Positions 17,507 to 25,657 of a DNA stretch of 64,000 nucleotides are shown piece by piece. The stretch's first letter is position 1. Each line of letters starts with the position of its first letter. The notes beneath the pieces were generated by a model. It saw nothing but the letters and a program-made list of their open reading frames with translations. It was not told where the DNA came from and did not search any database. The stretch is taken from the NCBI GenBank assembly GCA_002415135.1, contig DIBY01000022.1, positions 62,001-126,000 of the forward strand. The letters run 5' to 3'. The DNA is from Flavobacteriales bacterium UBA5040. GTDB taxonomy: Bacteria; Bacteroidota; Bacteroidia; Flavobacteriales; Weeksellaceae. A program made the translations under genes and the position numbers.

Positions 17507-18514
17507 ATGGAAAATTTTGAAAATCAAAATCTAGAAAATACAAATACAGAATTTCATTCCCGATTGGATATGACTGAACTTCAACAAAGTTTGGAATTGG
17601 TAAAAGCAGAAATCGGAAAAGTGATTATCGGGCAGGAATCGATGATCGAACATATATTGGTTGCGCTTTTGTCCAATGGTCATGTTTTGATTGAAGGCGT
17701 GCCTGGCGTGGCGAAAACCATTACGGCAAAATTATTGGCAAAAACGATCGATGTTGGGTTCAGCAGAATTCAGTTTACACCAGATTTAATGCCGTCGGAT
17801 ATTTTGGGAACTTCCATTTTCAATGTTAAGAATTCTGAATTTGAATTTAAAAAAGGACCTATATTTTCCAGTTTTATTTTAATTGATGAGATCAACCGTT
17901 CGCCAGCGAAAACCCAGGCTGCTTTGTTTGAAGTCATGGAAGAACGACAGATCACCATGGATGGAAAACAATATGAAATGCAGGAACCTTTTTTAGTCGT
18001 TGCCACTCAAAATCCAATTGAGCACGAAGGAACGTATCGGCTTCCGGAAGCGCAACTCGACCGTTTTCTTTTCAAAATAAATGTCGGTTATCCGAATCTT
18101 TCGCAAGAAGTACAGATCATTAAAAACCAACACGAAAATAGATTAGAAGATAAAACCGATGCTGTTCAGAAAGTAATTACCGGCGCGCAGTTGAAGACGT
18201 ATCAGAATTTGGTACGAGATGTAGTTGTCGAAACTCAGTTGTTAGAATATATTGCGAAAATTATTGTGAACACACGAGAAAATCAATTCCTTTATTTGGG
18301 TGCGTCGCCTCGTGCAAGTTTGGCTTTATTGACGGCTTCCAAATCATTTGCTGCCGTTCGTGGACGTGATTTCGTAACACCAGAAGATATCAAAGAAGCA
18401 AGTTACGCCGTTCTTCGCCACCGAGTAATGGTTTCCCCGGAACGTGAAATGGAAGGATTAACTGCCGATGAAATTATTCGTCAGATTCTGGAAGCGATCG
18501 AAATCCCGAGATAA
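17507..18514 (+). CDS. MoxR-family AAA+ ATPase
   Basis: Cytoplasmic ATPase of 335 residues thought to act as a chaperone for metal-containing or von Willebrand factor A proteins. Walker A is GVPGVAKT (about residues 63-70), Walker B is ILIDEINR (about 124-131), sensor 1 is VVATQNPIEHEGTY, and the arginine-finger region is EAQLDRFLF. The C-terminal helical lid ends with EEIRQ-like residues. It is encoded upstream of the DUF58 partner but is separated from it here by a 592-bp inverted-repeat element with a GxxExxY gene. Confidence 0.93.
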   Translation: MENFENQNLENTNTEFHSRLDMTELQQSLELVKAEIGKVIIGQESMIEHILVALLSNGHVLIEGVPGVAKTITAKLLAKTIDVGFSRIQFTPDLMPSDILGTSIFNVKNSEFEFKKGPIFSSFILIDEINRSPAKTQAALFEVMEERQITMDGKQYEMQEPFLVVATQNPIEHEGTYRLPEAQLDRFLFKINVGYPNLSQEVQIIKNQHENRLEDKTDAVQKVITGAQLKTYQNLVRDVVVETQLLEYIAKIIVNTRENQFLYLGASPRASLALLTASKSFAAVRGRDFVTPEDIKEASYAVLRHRVMVSPEREMEGLTADEIIRQILEAIEIPR

Positions 18515-18525
18515 TAAGTTTTATA

Positions 18526-19117
18526 ACCACAAAAGGCACAAAAGTTTTCTATTGAAAGAATTAATATTTCTTTTTAAAGGAAGAAAAAAGGAGGAGGATC
18601 TATGCTGTGAAAATTCATTAAAAAAACAAAGTTATGATTACACAAAGTTTTTTAACAGATTTGACTTATAAAATTAATGGTGCAGCAATTGAAGTTCACA
18701 AAAATTTAGGTCCGGGACTGCTTGAAATGGTTTATCATAAATGTTTAATTGAAGAATTTACTTTAAGAAATATTAATTTTAAAAGTGAAGTTGTGGTTCC
18801 TCTTATTTATAAAGGTAAAAGTTTAAATTGTGATTTAAGATGTGATTTTTTAGTTGAAAATCTAATTGTTGTAGAACTAAAATCAGTTTCTGAAATACAT
18901 GATATTCATAGAGCACAGTTGCTAAATTACATGAATTTGTTAAAAGTTCCAAAGGGAATATTGTTGAATTTCAATGTCATCAACCTCTATCACGAAGGAC
19001 AAGAAACCTTAGTAAATAAATATTATGAGATGTTAATGTAAACACAAATCTTATTTATTCCTTTAAAACGATAAAAAGTCAACTTTAATAGTTGAATACT
19101 TTTGTGCCTTTTGTGGT
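18526..19117. mobile_element. 592-bp inverted-repeat element carrying a GxxExxY gene
   Basis: The ends are a perfect 20-bp inverted repeat: ACCACAAAAGGCACAAAAGT at 18526-18545 and its reverse complement at 19098-19117. Only one gene (18634-19041) lies inside. The element starts 12 nt after the MoxR stop and ends 16 nt before the DUF58 ATG, so it splits an operon that is otherwise tightly packed. Two gene-free elements with similar ends are at 21656-21794 and 39510-39654. No transposase is encoded, so it would have to be moved in trans or by the GxxExxY nuclease-like protein (inference). Confidence 0.6.
18634..19041 (+). CDS. GxxExxY protein (PD-(D/E)xK-like)
   Basis: Protein of 135 residues. 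The family-naming motif is GPGLLEMVY (G28, E31, Y34). A PD-(D/E)xK nuclease-like core is suggested by CDLRCDFLVENLIVVELKS, with D70 and E80-x-K82, and by the later Q-L-L-NYMNLLKVPKGILLNFN. The family is widespread in Bacteroidota and of unknown function. The gene lies inside a pair of perfect 20-bp inverted repeats and its codons look more AT-rich than those of the flanking MoxR and DUF58 genes, both consistent with acquisition. A GGAGGAGG tract 38-45 nt before the ATG is too far away to be its ribosome binding site. Confidence 0.88.
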   Translation: MITQSFLTDLTYKINGAAIEVHKNLGPGLLEMVYHKCLIEEFTLRNINFKSEVVVPLIYKGKSLNCDLRCDFLVENLIVVELKSVSEIHDIHRAQLLNYMNLLKVPKGILLNFNVINLYHEGQETLVNKYYEMLM

Positions 19118-19132
19118 AAAAACTTTAATACA

Positions 19133-20455
19133 ATGAAAAATCTCTACATCAATAACCGTTTTTTCTTCACGCTTTTCGGCGTGGGATTCACCTATATTCT
19201 GGCTTTTTTCTTTCCTTTTTTGATGTGGGTTGCACACGGTTTATTAATCTTGGTAGTGATTGCTTTTATTGTGGATTATATGCTTTTATTTAATCAAAAA
19301 AATGCCGTTCAGGCACAAAGAATTCTCCCGGAAAAATTATCAAATGGTGATCAGAACTCCATAAAAGTTGATTTAAAAAATAATTATCCTTTTACCATTA
19401 AAACGAAGGTGATTGACGAGATTCCGTTTCAATTTCAGAAGCGAGATTTTAATATTGAAAGGAAGATTGATAAAAATAAAAACATTCTTTTTGAATATAT
19501 TCTAGAACCGAAAGAACGCGGTGAATACAGTTTTGGAAACCTTAATGTATTTGCACAATCGCCTTTAGGATTCGTTTCTAAAAGATTTACTTTTCAGAAA
19601 GAAGCGATGTTGCCGAGTTATCCGTCGTTTATTCATTTAAGAAAATATGAATTGATGGCGCTTCAAAATGAATTTCTTTTAGGTGGAATTAAAAAGATTC
19701 GCAAACTCGGCCACACAATGGAATTCGAACAGATCAAAGAATATGTGCCCGGCGATGATGTGCGAACCATTAACTGGAAAGCGACTTCAAAACGAAATCA
19801 ATTGATGGTGAATCAGTTTCAGGATGAGAAATCACAGCGGATTTTCATGTTGATCGATAATGGCAGAACGATGCAAATGCCTTTCAATGGGTTAAGTTTA
19901 CTCGATTATTCTATCAATGCGACCATGGCTTTGAGTCACATTATTCTCAAGAAAAATGACCGTGCCGGAATGATGACGTTCTCCAAAAAAACAGAGCATA
20001 AAGTGGCTGCAGATAATAAATCGGGACAGCTAAAAAAGATTTCTGAATCGCTTTATAATATTCAAACTAATTTTTTTGAAAGTGATTTCAGCCGTTTATA
20101 TCAGGATGTAAAATATACGATTGGGCAAAGAAGTTTGATCTTGCTTTTTACCAATTTTGAAACTTTAGATGCGGTGAACCGTCAAATGAAATATTTGCGT
20201 GGAATTGCGAAAAACCATTTGCTCGTCATTATTTTCTTTAAAAATGCTGAACTTCAAAGTTTAATCAACACCAATCCGGAGAATCTTCAGGAAGTGTATG
20301 ATGAGATCATCGCTGAAAAATTCGAGTACGAAAAGAAATTAATTATTCAGGAACTTCGAAAGTTTGGAATTTATACGGTTTATACTTTACCTGAAAATTT
20401 GAATATTGAAGTCATCAATAAATATTTAGAAATTAAAGCAAGAGGAATTTTGTAA
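19133..20455 (+). CDS. DUF58 domain protein
   Basis: Membrane-anchored protein of 440 residues. Two hydrophobic segments lie at residues 9-45, then a beta-rich region with EPKERGEYSFGNLNVFAQSPLGF. The DUF58 signature is at about residues 195-240: EFEQIKEYVPGDDVRTINWKATSKRNQLMVNQF, followed by a VWA-like MLIDNGRTM, though the strict MIDAS DxSxS is replaced by DNGRT. It is the usual partner of the MoxR ATPase. The ATG is 16 nt after the inverted-repeat element, so its transcript now has to cross or originate in that element. Confidence 0.9.
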   Translation: MKNLYINNRFFFTLFGVGFTYILAFFFPFLMWVAHGLLILVVIAFIVDYMLLFNQKNAVQAQRILPEKLSNGDQNSIKVDLKNNYPFTIKTKVIDEIPFQFQKRDFNIERKIDKNKNILFEYILEPKERGEYSFGNLNVFAQSPLGFVSKRFTFQKEAMLPSYPSFIHLRKYELMALQNEFLLGGIKKIRKLGHTMEFEQIKEYVPGDDVRTINWKATSKRNQLMVNQFQDEKSQRIFMLIDNGRTMQMPFNGLSLLDYSINATMALSHIILKKNDRAGMMTFSKKTEHKVAADNKSGQLKKISESLYNIQTNFFESDFSRLYQDVKYTIGQRSLILLFTNFETLDAVNRQMKYLRGIAKNHLLVIIFFKNAELQSLINTNPENLQEVYDEIIAEKFEYEKKLIIQELRKFGIYTVYTLPENLNIEVINKYLEIKARGIL

Positions 20456-20485
20456 GAAGCAGTTTTTATACTTCTTTATATTTCT

Positions 20486-20493
20486 TAATTTTG
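20486..20493 (+). promoter_or_regulatory. Putative -7 box before the YdeI-like gene
   Basis: TAATTTTG, an exact TAnnTTTG match, 110 nt before the ATG at 20604. No -33 box is evident, and the leader between them shows no obvious structure. Confidence 0.3.
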
Positions 20494-20603
20494 AGATGAT
20501 ATTAAAAATTTCAAGGAAAGAAATCGAGAACGTAGGTGATTGTTAACGTAATCTTGTAAGAAACCAAAGAGGATAAGATTAAAAAAAGAAAGTTTAAAAA
20601 ATA

Positions 20604-21074
20604 ATGGATTATATCATCAATAATGAAGAATTAATAATTCAACATATACCAGGAAATGGTGCTTGGACTTATCAACTTATTATTCCAAATACCAAAGATA
20701 TAAAAGGAAAATGGGGAGATTTAAAGGTTTCTGGTACCATTGACAATTTTGAAATTAAAAATAAGAATTTAGGTCCAATGAAAAACGCCGACAAAAAAAT
20801 GGCGTTAAACTCTGAAATTAGAAATTCTCTTGGAAAAGGTGCTGGAGATCTTGTCAATGTTACCCTTTATCTTGAAGATCGCATCCATGTACAAACCAAT
20901 GAAAATGAAATGATTTTTGAGTGTTTTAAAGATGCTGAAGTTTTAGTTTTTTTTAAACAACTTAAAGTGGAGGAACAAAAAGAAATTATTGAGAGTATTA
21001 ATTCTGTTGCAACAGAAAATCAGAAAGCTGATAAGATCATTAAGGTCATTGCAAAACTAGAAAAACAACTGTAA
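20604..21074 (+). CDS. YdeI/OmpD-associated family protein (DUF1905-like)
   Basis: Soluble protein of 156 residues. The first two thirds look like DUF1905 (KVSGTIDNFEIKNKNLGPM, then GKGAGDLVNVTLYLED). The C-terminal 45 residues match the OmdA/YdeI module: DAEVLVFFKQLKVEEQKEIIESINSVATENQKADKIIKVIAKLE. The family has been linked to bacteriocin protection in some bacteria and has no known catalytic activity. It stands alone between the DUF58 and OsmC genes. Confidence 0.7.
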   Translation: MDYIINNEELIIQHIPGNGAWTYQLIIPNTKDIKGKWGDLKVSGTIDNFEIKNKNLGPMKNADKKMALNSEIRNSLGKGAGDLVNVTLYLEDRIHVQTNENEMIFECFKDAEVLVFFKQLKVEEQKEIIESINSVATENQKADKIIKVIAKLEKQL

Positions 21075-21177
21075 AACACTGCTGATAAACTCTTTCTACA
21101 AGCTGTTTGCAAAGGTTTTTACAAGTGGAGAGATTTCATATTTTATTCCTCCTGCACAAAAACCTAAGCTAAATAAC

Positions 21178-21198
21178 ACGCTGAGCTTGTCGAAGCGT
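21178..21198. repeat. CTGAGCTTGTCGAAG-type palindromic repeat
   Basis: Outer arms ACGCT and AGCGT flank GAGCTTGTCGA. Short palindromes with this TGAGCTTGTCGAAG core are scattered through many bacterial genomes, as I recall. It is in the leader of osmC, 26 nt before the ATG. Confidence 0.5.
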
Positions 21199-21223
21199 CT
21201 GTAAATAATTAAATTTAAAACTT

Positions 21224-21649
21224 ATGAAAATTACCCTTAATAGAATCAACGACGATTATTTATTTGAATGTACCAATTCGTTGGGCAACAAAATCCTTTT
21301 AGACAACACGTCTCAATCAGAAGGAACAAAAGGCGTTTCTCCGATGGAAACTATTTTAATGGCCGTTGCCGGTTGTAGCGGAATCGATATGGTTTCGATC
21401 CTAAAAAAACAAAGACAGGAAATTACGAAGTTTTCGGCTGAAGTTACAGGCGAAAGAATTGAAGTTGACGAAGCAAAACCTTTCAAAACAATTTTAGTGA
21501 AGTTTTTTGTGGACGGAAATATCGATCCCAAAAAAGCAGAACGCGCTGCCGCACTTTCATTCGAAAAATACTGTTCTGTTTCCAAAACCATGGAGCCGAA
21601 TGTAACGGTGAATTATGAGGTTTTTGTCAATGGTGAGAAAGTAGGATAA
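21224..21649 (+). CDS. OsmC-family peroxiredoxin
   Basis: Protein of 141 residues predicted to reduce organic hydroperoxides or related electrophiles. The two redox cysteines of the family are present: one in ETILMAVAGCSGIDMVSIL (about residue 51) and one in EKYCSVSKTM (about residue 122). The SEGTKGVSPMETIL lead-in is typical of the YhfA/OsmC branch. The gene stands alone, preceded by a short palindromic repeat and followed by a hairpin-forming inverted-repeat element. Confidence 0.92.
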   Translation: MKITLNRINDDYLFECTNSLGNKILLDNTSQSEGTKGVSPMETILMAVAGCSGIDMVSILKKQRQEITKFSAEVTGERIEVDEAKPFKTILVKFFVDGNIDPKKAERAAALSFEKYCSVSKTMEPNVTVNYEVFVNGEKVG

Positions 21650-21655
21650 TAATAA

Positions 21656-21794
21656 TTTTACCGCAAAAGGTAGAAAAGAGCAGTTCAGAAAATACAATAG
21701 ATCAAAAGGTTGTAAAAATGAAATACTTTTCACTTTTGCAAACTTTTAGATCACTTAAGATCTGATTTATTCTTTTGACTCTTTTGCGGTAAAA
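21656..21794. repeat. 139-bp inverted-repeat element without genes (MITE-like)
   Basis: Perfect 14-bp ends TTTTACCGCAAAAG (21656-21669) and CTTTTGCGGTAAAA (21781-21794), continuing inward with partial matches (AGAAAAG/CTTTTGA). An internal GATC-AAAAG / CTTTT-AGATC pairing makes nearly the whole segment foldable into one hairpin. The ends resemble those of the GxxExxY element (ACCACAAAAG). It lies between convergent osmC and the glucosidase gene. Confidence 0.6.
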
Positions 21795-21812
21795 ACTTTT
21801 CTTTTCTAAAAG

Positions 21813-24434
21813 TTATCTCGATCTCGAGCCCATTCTCGGTTGAATTAACTTAGCGATCGTCGCTGTCCAGCCGGTTTGGTGCGAAGCGCCAATTCCTTCG
21901 CCAGTATCTCCATTGAAATACTCGTGAAACATAATGTAGTTCTTAAAGAATTCATTGTGATTTAATAATTCATTTCCACCATTGAACGGTCGGTTTCCGT
22001 GTTCATCTTTACTGAAAATAGAGTAGAGGCGTTTGCTTAGATCTGTCGCCACAAAATCAAGATTTCGACTTTCACCACTGTTGGTTGGATATTCAATCTG
22101 CAGATTGTCACCATAATAATAGTGGAAACGCTGTAAACTCTCCACAATCAAAAAGTTAATCGGAAACCAAATGGGTCCGCGCCAGTTGCTGTTGCCACCG
22201 AACATGCTGCTGTCACTTTCGGCTGGTGTATATTTTACAGTTACCTTTTTTCCATCAATAGAAAAATTAAAGGGTTCATTTTCATAAACCTTCGACATGG
22301 ACCGAATTCCATAGTCAGATAGAAATTCATTTTCGTCAACCATTCTGTTCAAGACTCTTTTCAATCGGTTTTTTCGCAGAATACTCATCATGTGTTTTCC
22401 ACCTTTACCTTCAACTTCCCAATGGGAAACCAGATCGGCCAAATGCGGTTTATTTTTAAGGATCCACTGCATTCTATCCAGGAAATTTGGAAGTTTTAGT
22501 AACATACTGTGTTCTACAATTTCGACGGCGAACAATGGAATTAATCCGACAATGCTTCTTAATTTTAAGGGAACAGAATCACCGTTATTCAATTGTAAAA
22601 GATCGTAGAAAAAGCCGTCTTCATCATTCCATAATCCATTTTTCGTCTCGCCGATATTTTCCATGGCTTCGGCGATATAGAGATAATGCTCGAAAAATTT
22701 AATGGCCATATCTTCATAGATCGGGTTGTACTGTGCCAATTCCATAGAGATGCGCATCATGTTCAGCCCAAACATTGCCATCCAGCTTGTGCCATCGGCC
22801 TGCTCTAAATGATCTCCGTTTTTAAATTCCATATTGCGGTCAAAAGCACCGATATTGTCCAGTCCTAAAAATCCCCCGCCGAAAACATTATTCCCGTTTT
22901 TATCTTTACGGTTCACCCACCAAGTGAAATTCAGTAATAATTTTTGAAAAACACTTTCCAGAAAAGGCACGTCTGGTTTGCCATTGATCATTTGGTCAAT
23001 TTTAAAAACCCTGAATGTTGACCAGGCGTGAACGGGCGGATTAACATCACTGAAATCCCACTCGTACGCCGGCAATTGTCCGTTCGGATGAATATACCAT
23101 TCCTTCGTTAATAATCGTAATTGTTGTTTTGCAAAACCAGAATCTAAAATCGCAAACGGAACGCAGTGAAAGGCCAGGTCCCACGTAGCAAACCACGGAT
23201 ATTCCCATTTGTCCGGCATCGAAATAACATCTTTATTCTGCATGTGTTCCCATTCCTTATTTCGAACATGATCGTCAAAATTTCTTGGAGCGTTAAACGC
23301 AGGATCTCCTTTCAACCATTTAGAAACATTGTAATGATAGAATTGTTTATTCCAAAGTAAACCTGCAAAAGCTTGCCTTTGAATCATTTTTTCTTCTTCA
23401 TCCTTAATTTCGTTTTGGATGCCGTCGTAATAATCGTCGGCTTCTTTTTTTCTTAAACTAAAAACATCGTCGAAGTCAAAAAAGGCATTATCCATGTCAT
23501 GCGGACTCAATCGAAAATCGAAAGTCTGACTTGCTCCAGCTTCAATTTCTGCGTTGATAACGAAGCAGGCTTTGGTGCCCATTCTATCAGGGTTTACGGC
23601 TGATTGTTCCTCGTGTACTAAGAAATTATTAATGCCGTCTTTATAAAATTTAGGCTCGCTGCTGGCTCCTGAAACGACAGCAGGATTGCTTTCGTTATTG
23701 CAAAAGAGGACCTCTGTGTTTTCGTCTCTTGCATATAATTTAATAACGGGTAATGACTCGTGATGAATTTCAATATCACCATTTGCCGAAGATTTTAGTT
23801 GAGGTTCATAATCACCGTAACCCCAGCTCCAGTTGTTTCTAAACCATAAAGTTGGCAGAACCACCAATGGCGCTTTTTCAGTGCTTCTGTTTATAGCGGT
23901 GACCCGAATCAGGTAATCATCATGATTGATTTTTGCATATTCAATGAAAAGATCGAAATAATTGTTATGATCAAAAATCCCGGTATCAATAAGCTCAAAT
24001 TCCGGATCTTGCTTCGATCGTCTGCCATTTTCTGCGATTAATTCGTCGTACGGAAATTCGTTGATCGGATATTTATACACCATCTTCATATAGGAATGAG
24101 TAGGCGTATTATCAAGGTAATAGTAGATCTCTTTTACATCTTCGCCGTGATTTCCTTCATAATTGCTGAGCCCAAAGAAACGTTCTTTGATCATTTTATC
24201 TTTGCGGTTCCAAAAGGAAAAAGCAAAACACAAACGTTGTTTAGAATCAGAGATTCCGGCTATTCCATCTTCGCTCCACCGATAAGTTCGGCTGATTGCT
24301 TCGTTGTAGGTGGTATATCCCCACGCATTTCCATTCGTACTATAATCCTCACGCACCGTTCCCCATTGTCTGTTACTCACGTATGGACCCCAGATTTTCC
24401 AGTTTTCATCGAGCATTCTTTCTTTCTCCGTCAT
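21813..24434 (-). CDS. Glucosidase, GH63-type MGH1-like glycoside hydrolase
   Basis: Large cytoplasmic protein of 873 residues predicted to hydrolyse alpha-glucosides, or mannosylglycerate-like substrates as in some relatives. The N-terminus (MTEKERMLDENWKIWGPYVSNRQWGTVREDYS) and the (alpha/alpha)6 toroid region with WEYPWFATWDLAFHCVPFA, GQLPAYEWDFSDVNPPVHAWS, ADGTSWMAMF and SNWRGPIWFP are typical. Acidic residues in ATWD and in YEWDFSD are catalytic candidates. An ATG at 24521 is also in frame, but its extra 29 residues are not family-like. The gene is divergent from the methionine operon. Homologues often lie near trehalose or glycogen genes; none is here, but amylomaltase is at 58079. Confidence 0.85.
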   Translation of the reverse strand: MTEKERMLDENWKIWGPYVSNRQWGTVREDYSTNGNAWGYTTYNEAISRTYRWSEDGIAGISDSKQRLCFAFSFWNRKDKMIKERFFGLSNYEGNHGEDVKEIYYYLDNTPTHSYMKMVYKYPINEFPYDELIAENGRRSKQDPEFELIDTGIFDHNNYFDLFIEYAKINHDDYLIRVTAINRSTEKAPLVVLPTLWFRNNWSWGYGDYEPQLKSSANGDIEIHHESLPVIKLYARDENTEVLFCNNESNPAVVSGASSEPKFYKDGINNFLVHEEQSAVNPDRMGTKACFVINAEIEAGASQTFDFRLSPHDMDNAFFDFDDVFSLRKKEADDYYDGIQNEIKDEEEKMIQRQAFAGLLWNKQFYHYNVSKWLKGDPAFNAPRNFDDHVRNKEWEHMQNKDVISMPDKWEYPWFATWDLAFHCVPFAILDSGFAKQQLRLLTKEWYIHPNGQLPAYEWDFSDVNPPVHAWSTFRVFKIDQMINGKPDVPFLESVFQKLLLNFTWWVNRKDKNGNNVFGGGFLGLDNIGAFDRNMEFKNGDHLEQADGTSWMAMFGLNMMRISMELAQYNPIYEDMAIKFFEHYLYIAEAMENIGETKNGLWNDEDGFFYDLLQLNNGDSVPLKLRSIVGLIPLFAVEIVEHSMLLKLPNFLDRMQWILKNKPHLADLVSHWEVEGKGGKHMMSILRKNRLKRVLNRMVDENEFLSDYGIRSMSKVYENEPFNFSIDGKKVTVKYTPAESDSSMFGGNSNWRGPIWFPINFLIVESLQRFHYYYGDNLQIEYPTNSGESRNLDFVATDLSKRLYSIFSKDEHGNRPFNGGNELLNHNEFFKNYIMFHEYFNGDTGEGIGASHQTGWTATIAKLIQPRMGSRSR

Positions 24435-24514
24435 CATTCTAAATAATTTCTGCTGCGAAAATAAGGAATAAAAAATTTTCAGAAAATTTGTGGTATCTGA
24501 ATTTAATGCTTTCC

Positions 24515-24546
24515 TTTGCATCGAAATAAGTTCATTTACATATTTG
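24515..24546 (+). promoter_or_regulatory. Promoter of the methionine operon
   Basis: The -33 element TTTG (24515-24518) and the -7 element CATATTTG (24539-24546, one mismatch from TAnnTTTG) are 20 bp apart, the flavobacterial optimum. Transcription should begin near 24552, exactly where the P1 stem of the riboswitch begins. Confidence 0.65.
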
Positions 24547-24550
24547 AAAA

Positions 24551-24653
24551 TGTTATTAAGAAAGGTGGAGAGATTAGACTCAATGAAACCTTGGCAACCC
24601 TTCGGAAACGAAGAAGGTGCTACATTCTATCCCTATTTGGGAAGAGATAACAG
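24551..24653 (+). ncRNA. SAM-I (S-box) riboswitch
   Basis: The sequence carries the conserved S-box core: AGGTGGAGAGAT near 24564, then ATGAAACC-TTGGCAACC near 24583-24599, and GGTGCTA-ATTCTATCCC near 24617-24634. P1 is closed by TGTTAT (24551-24556) with ATAACA (24647-24652), and P3 by the CTTCGGAAACGAAG hairpin. It senses S-adenosylmethionine. The downstream genes make methionine from homoserine, so high SAM should turn the operon off. Below it lie a TACCT-ctctc-AGGTA hairpin (24664-24678) and the 11-bp hairpin over the metX start. Confidence 0.9.
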
Positions 24654-24681
24654 AAACTATTTTTACCTCTCTCAGGTAGCA

Positions 24682-24713
24682 TTTTCAATTTTAATTTATA
24701 TAAAAATTGAAAA
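24682..24713 (+). promoter_or_regulatory. Hairpin sequestering the metX start codon
   Basis: TTTTCAATTTT (24682-24692) pairs perfectly with AAAATTGAAAA (24703-24713), with a 10-nt AU-rich loop. The TTG start of metX (24707-24709) is inside the 3' arm. It is not followed by a T tract, so translational control fits better than termination. That it is the riboswitch's expression platform is inferred. Confidence 0.55.
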
Positions 24714-25657
24714 CTTCGCTACAACATCTCAAACTCAAAAATCATCAGTTAGTATCAGGAAAAATCCTTGATATTGATTTGTCGTATCAACTATTTGGTA
24801 AAGATTTACATTCTGCACCAGTCGTTTTAGTCAATCATTCCTTGACGGGAAATTCAAATGCTGGTGGAGAAAATGGCTGGTGGAATTCTTTGATCGGTGA
24901 AAAAGAAATCATTGATACTGATATCTATTCTGTCGTTTGTTTTAATATTCCCGGAAACGGTTTCGATGGAAATTTAATCGAAAATTATCAGGATTTTAAA
25001 CCAAAAGATATTGCAAATATTTTCCTTAGAGGTTTATCATTTTTAAATATTTCTAAACTGCATACTCTAATTGGCGGATCGTTAGGCGGTGCGATCGGGT
25101 GGGAAATGCTGGCGCTTAATCCCGACTTGGCCGAAAATTTCATTCCGATTGCGTGTGATTATAAAACTTCCGATTGGTTGCATGCGCAATGTTTGGTTCA
25201 GCTTTTTTTATTGAATCAAAATGATCAACCTTTACAAAAAGCTAGAATCCATGCGATGTTGTGTTATCGAACGCCGGCATCTTTAAATGAAAGATTTAAA
25301 AATGAAATTCATCCAGAAAAGCAAATTTTAAATTCTCACGACTGGCTCAATTTCCACGGTGAAAAACTAAACGAGCGATTTAGTCTGAATGCTTATCAAC
25401 TCATGAATCATTTGCTGATGTCTATTAATACAGATGAAACAAAACTAAAAGAAATCAAGGCCGTCATTCATCTTATTGGCGTCGATTCTGATTTGTTTTT
25501 TCCGGCTTTTGAAATGCAAAGGTGTAGAGATTATTTAATGCCTATAAAATCAAATACGTTCTATCACGAAATAAAATCCATTCACGGGCACGATGCTTTT
25601 TTAATGGAATACGACCAACTCAATCAAATTTTAAATAATATCATTCATGAAAAATAA
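24707..25657 (+). CDS. metX: Homoserine O-acyltransferase (MetX-like)
   Basis: Alpha/beta hydrolase-fold enzyme of 316 residues that activates homoserine by O-acylation, the first committed step to methionine. Visible are LVNHSLTGNSNAGGENGWWNSLIG (about residues 41-64), FNIPGNGFDG, the nucleophile elbow GGSLGG (about residues 124-129), an Asp in GVDSDLFFP and the catalytic His in HGHDAFL near the end. Whether acetyl- or succinyl-CoA is used is not certain. No ATG is available: an in-frame TAA (24701-24703) lies two codons before TTG 24707, and the next Met is beyond the active-site region. It overlaps the next gene by 11 bp and is controlled by the SAM-I riboswitch. Confidence 0.85.
   Translation: MKTSLQHLKLKNHQLVSGKILDIDLSYQLFGKDLHSAPVVLVNHSLTGNSNAGGENGWWNSLIGEKEIIDTDIYSVVCFNIPGNGFDGNLIENYQDFKPKDIANIFLRGLSFLNISKLHTLIGGSLGGAIGWEMLALNPDLAENFIPIACDYKTSDWLHAQCLVQLFLLNQNDQPLQKARIHAMLCYRTPASLNERFKNEIHPEKQILNSHDWLNFHGEKLNERFSLNAYQLMNHLLMSINTDETKLKEIKAVIHLIGVDSDLFFPAFEMQRCRDYLMPIKSNTFYHEIKSIHGHDAFLMEYDQLNQILNNIIHEK

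Noticed and set aside
20456..20603. A possible tRNA or small RNA before the YdeI-like gene
   Set aside because: No cloverleaf or CCA end and no strong hairpin; only a -7 box is visible.
24490..24771. A 93-codon frame across the metX leader
   Set aside because: It lies on top of the promoter and SAM-I riboswitch and has no protein similarity.
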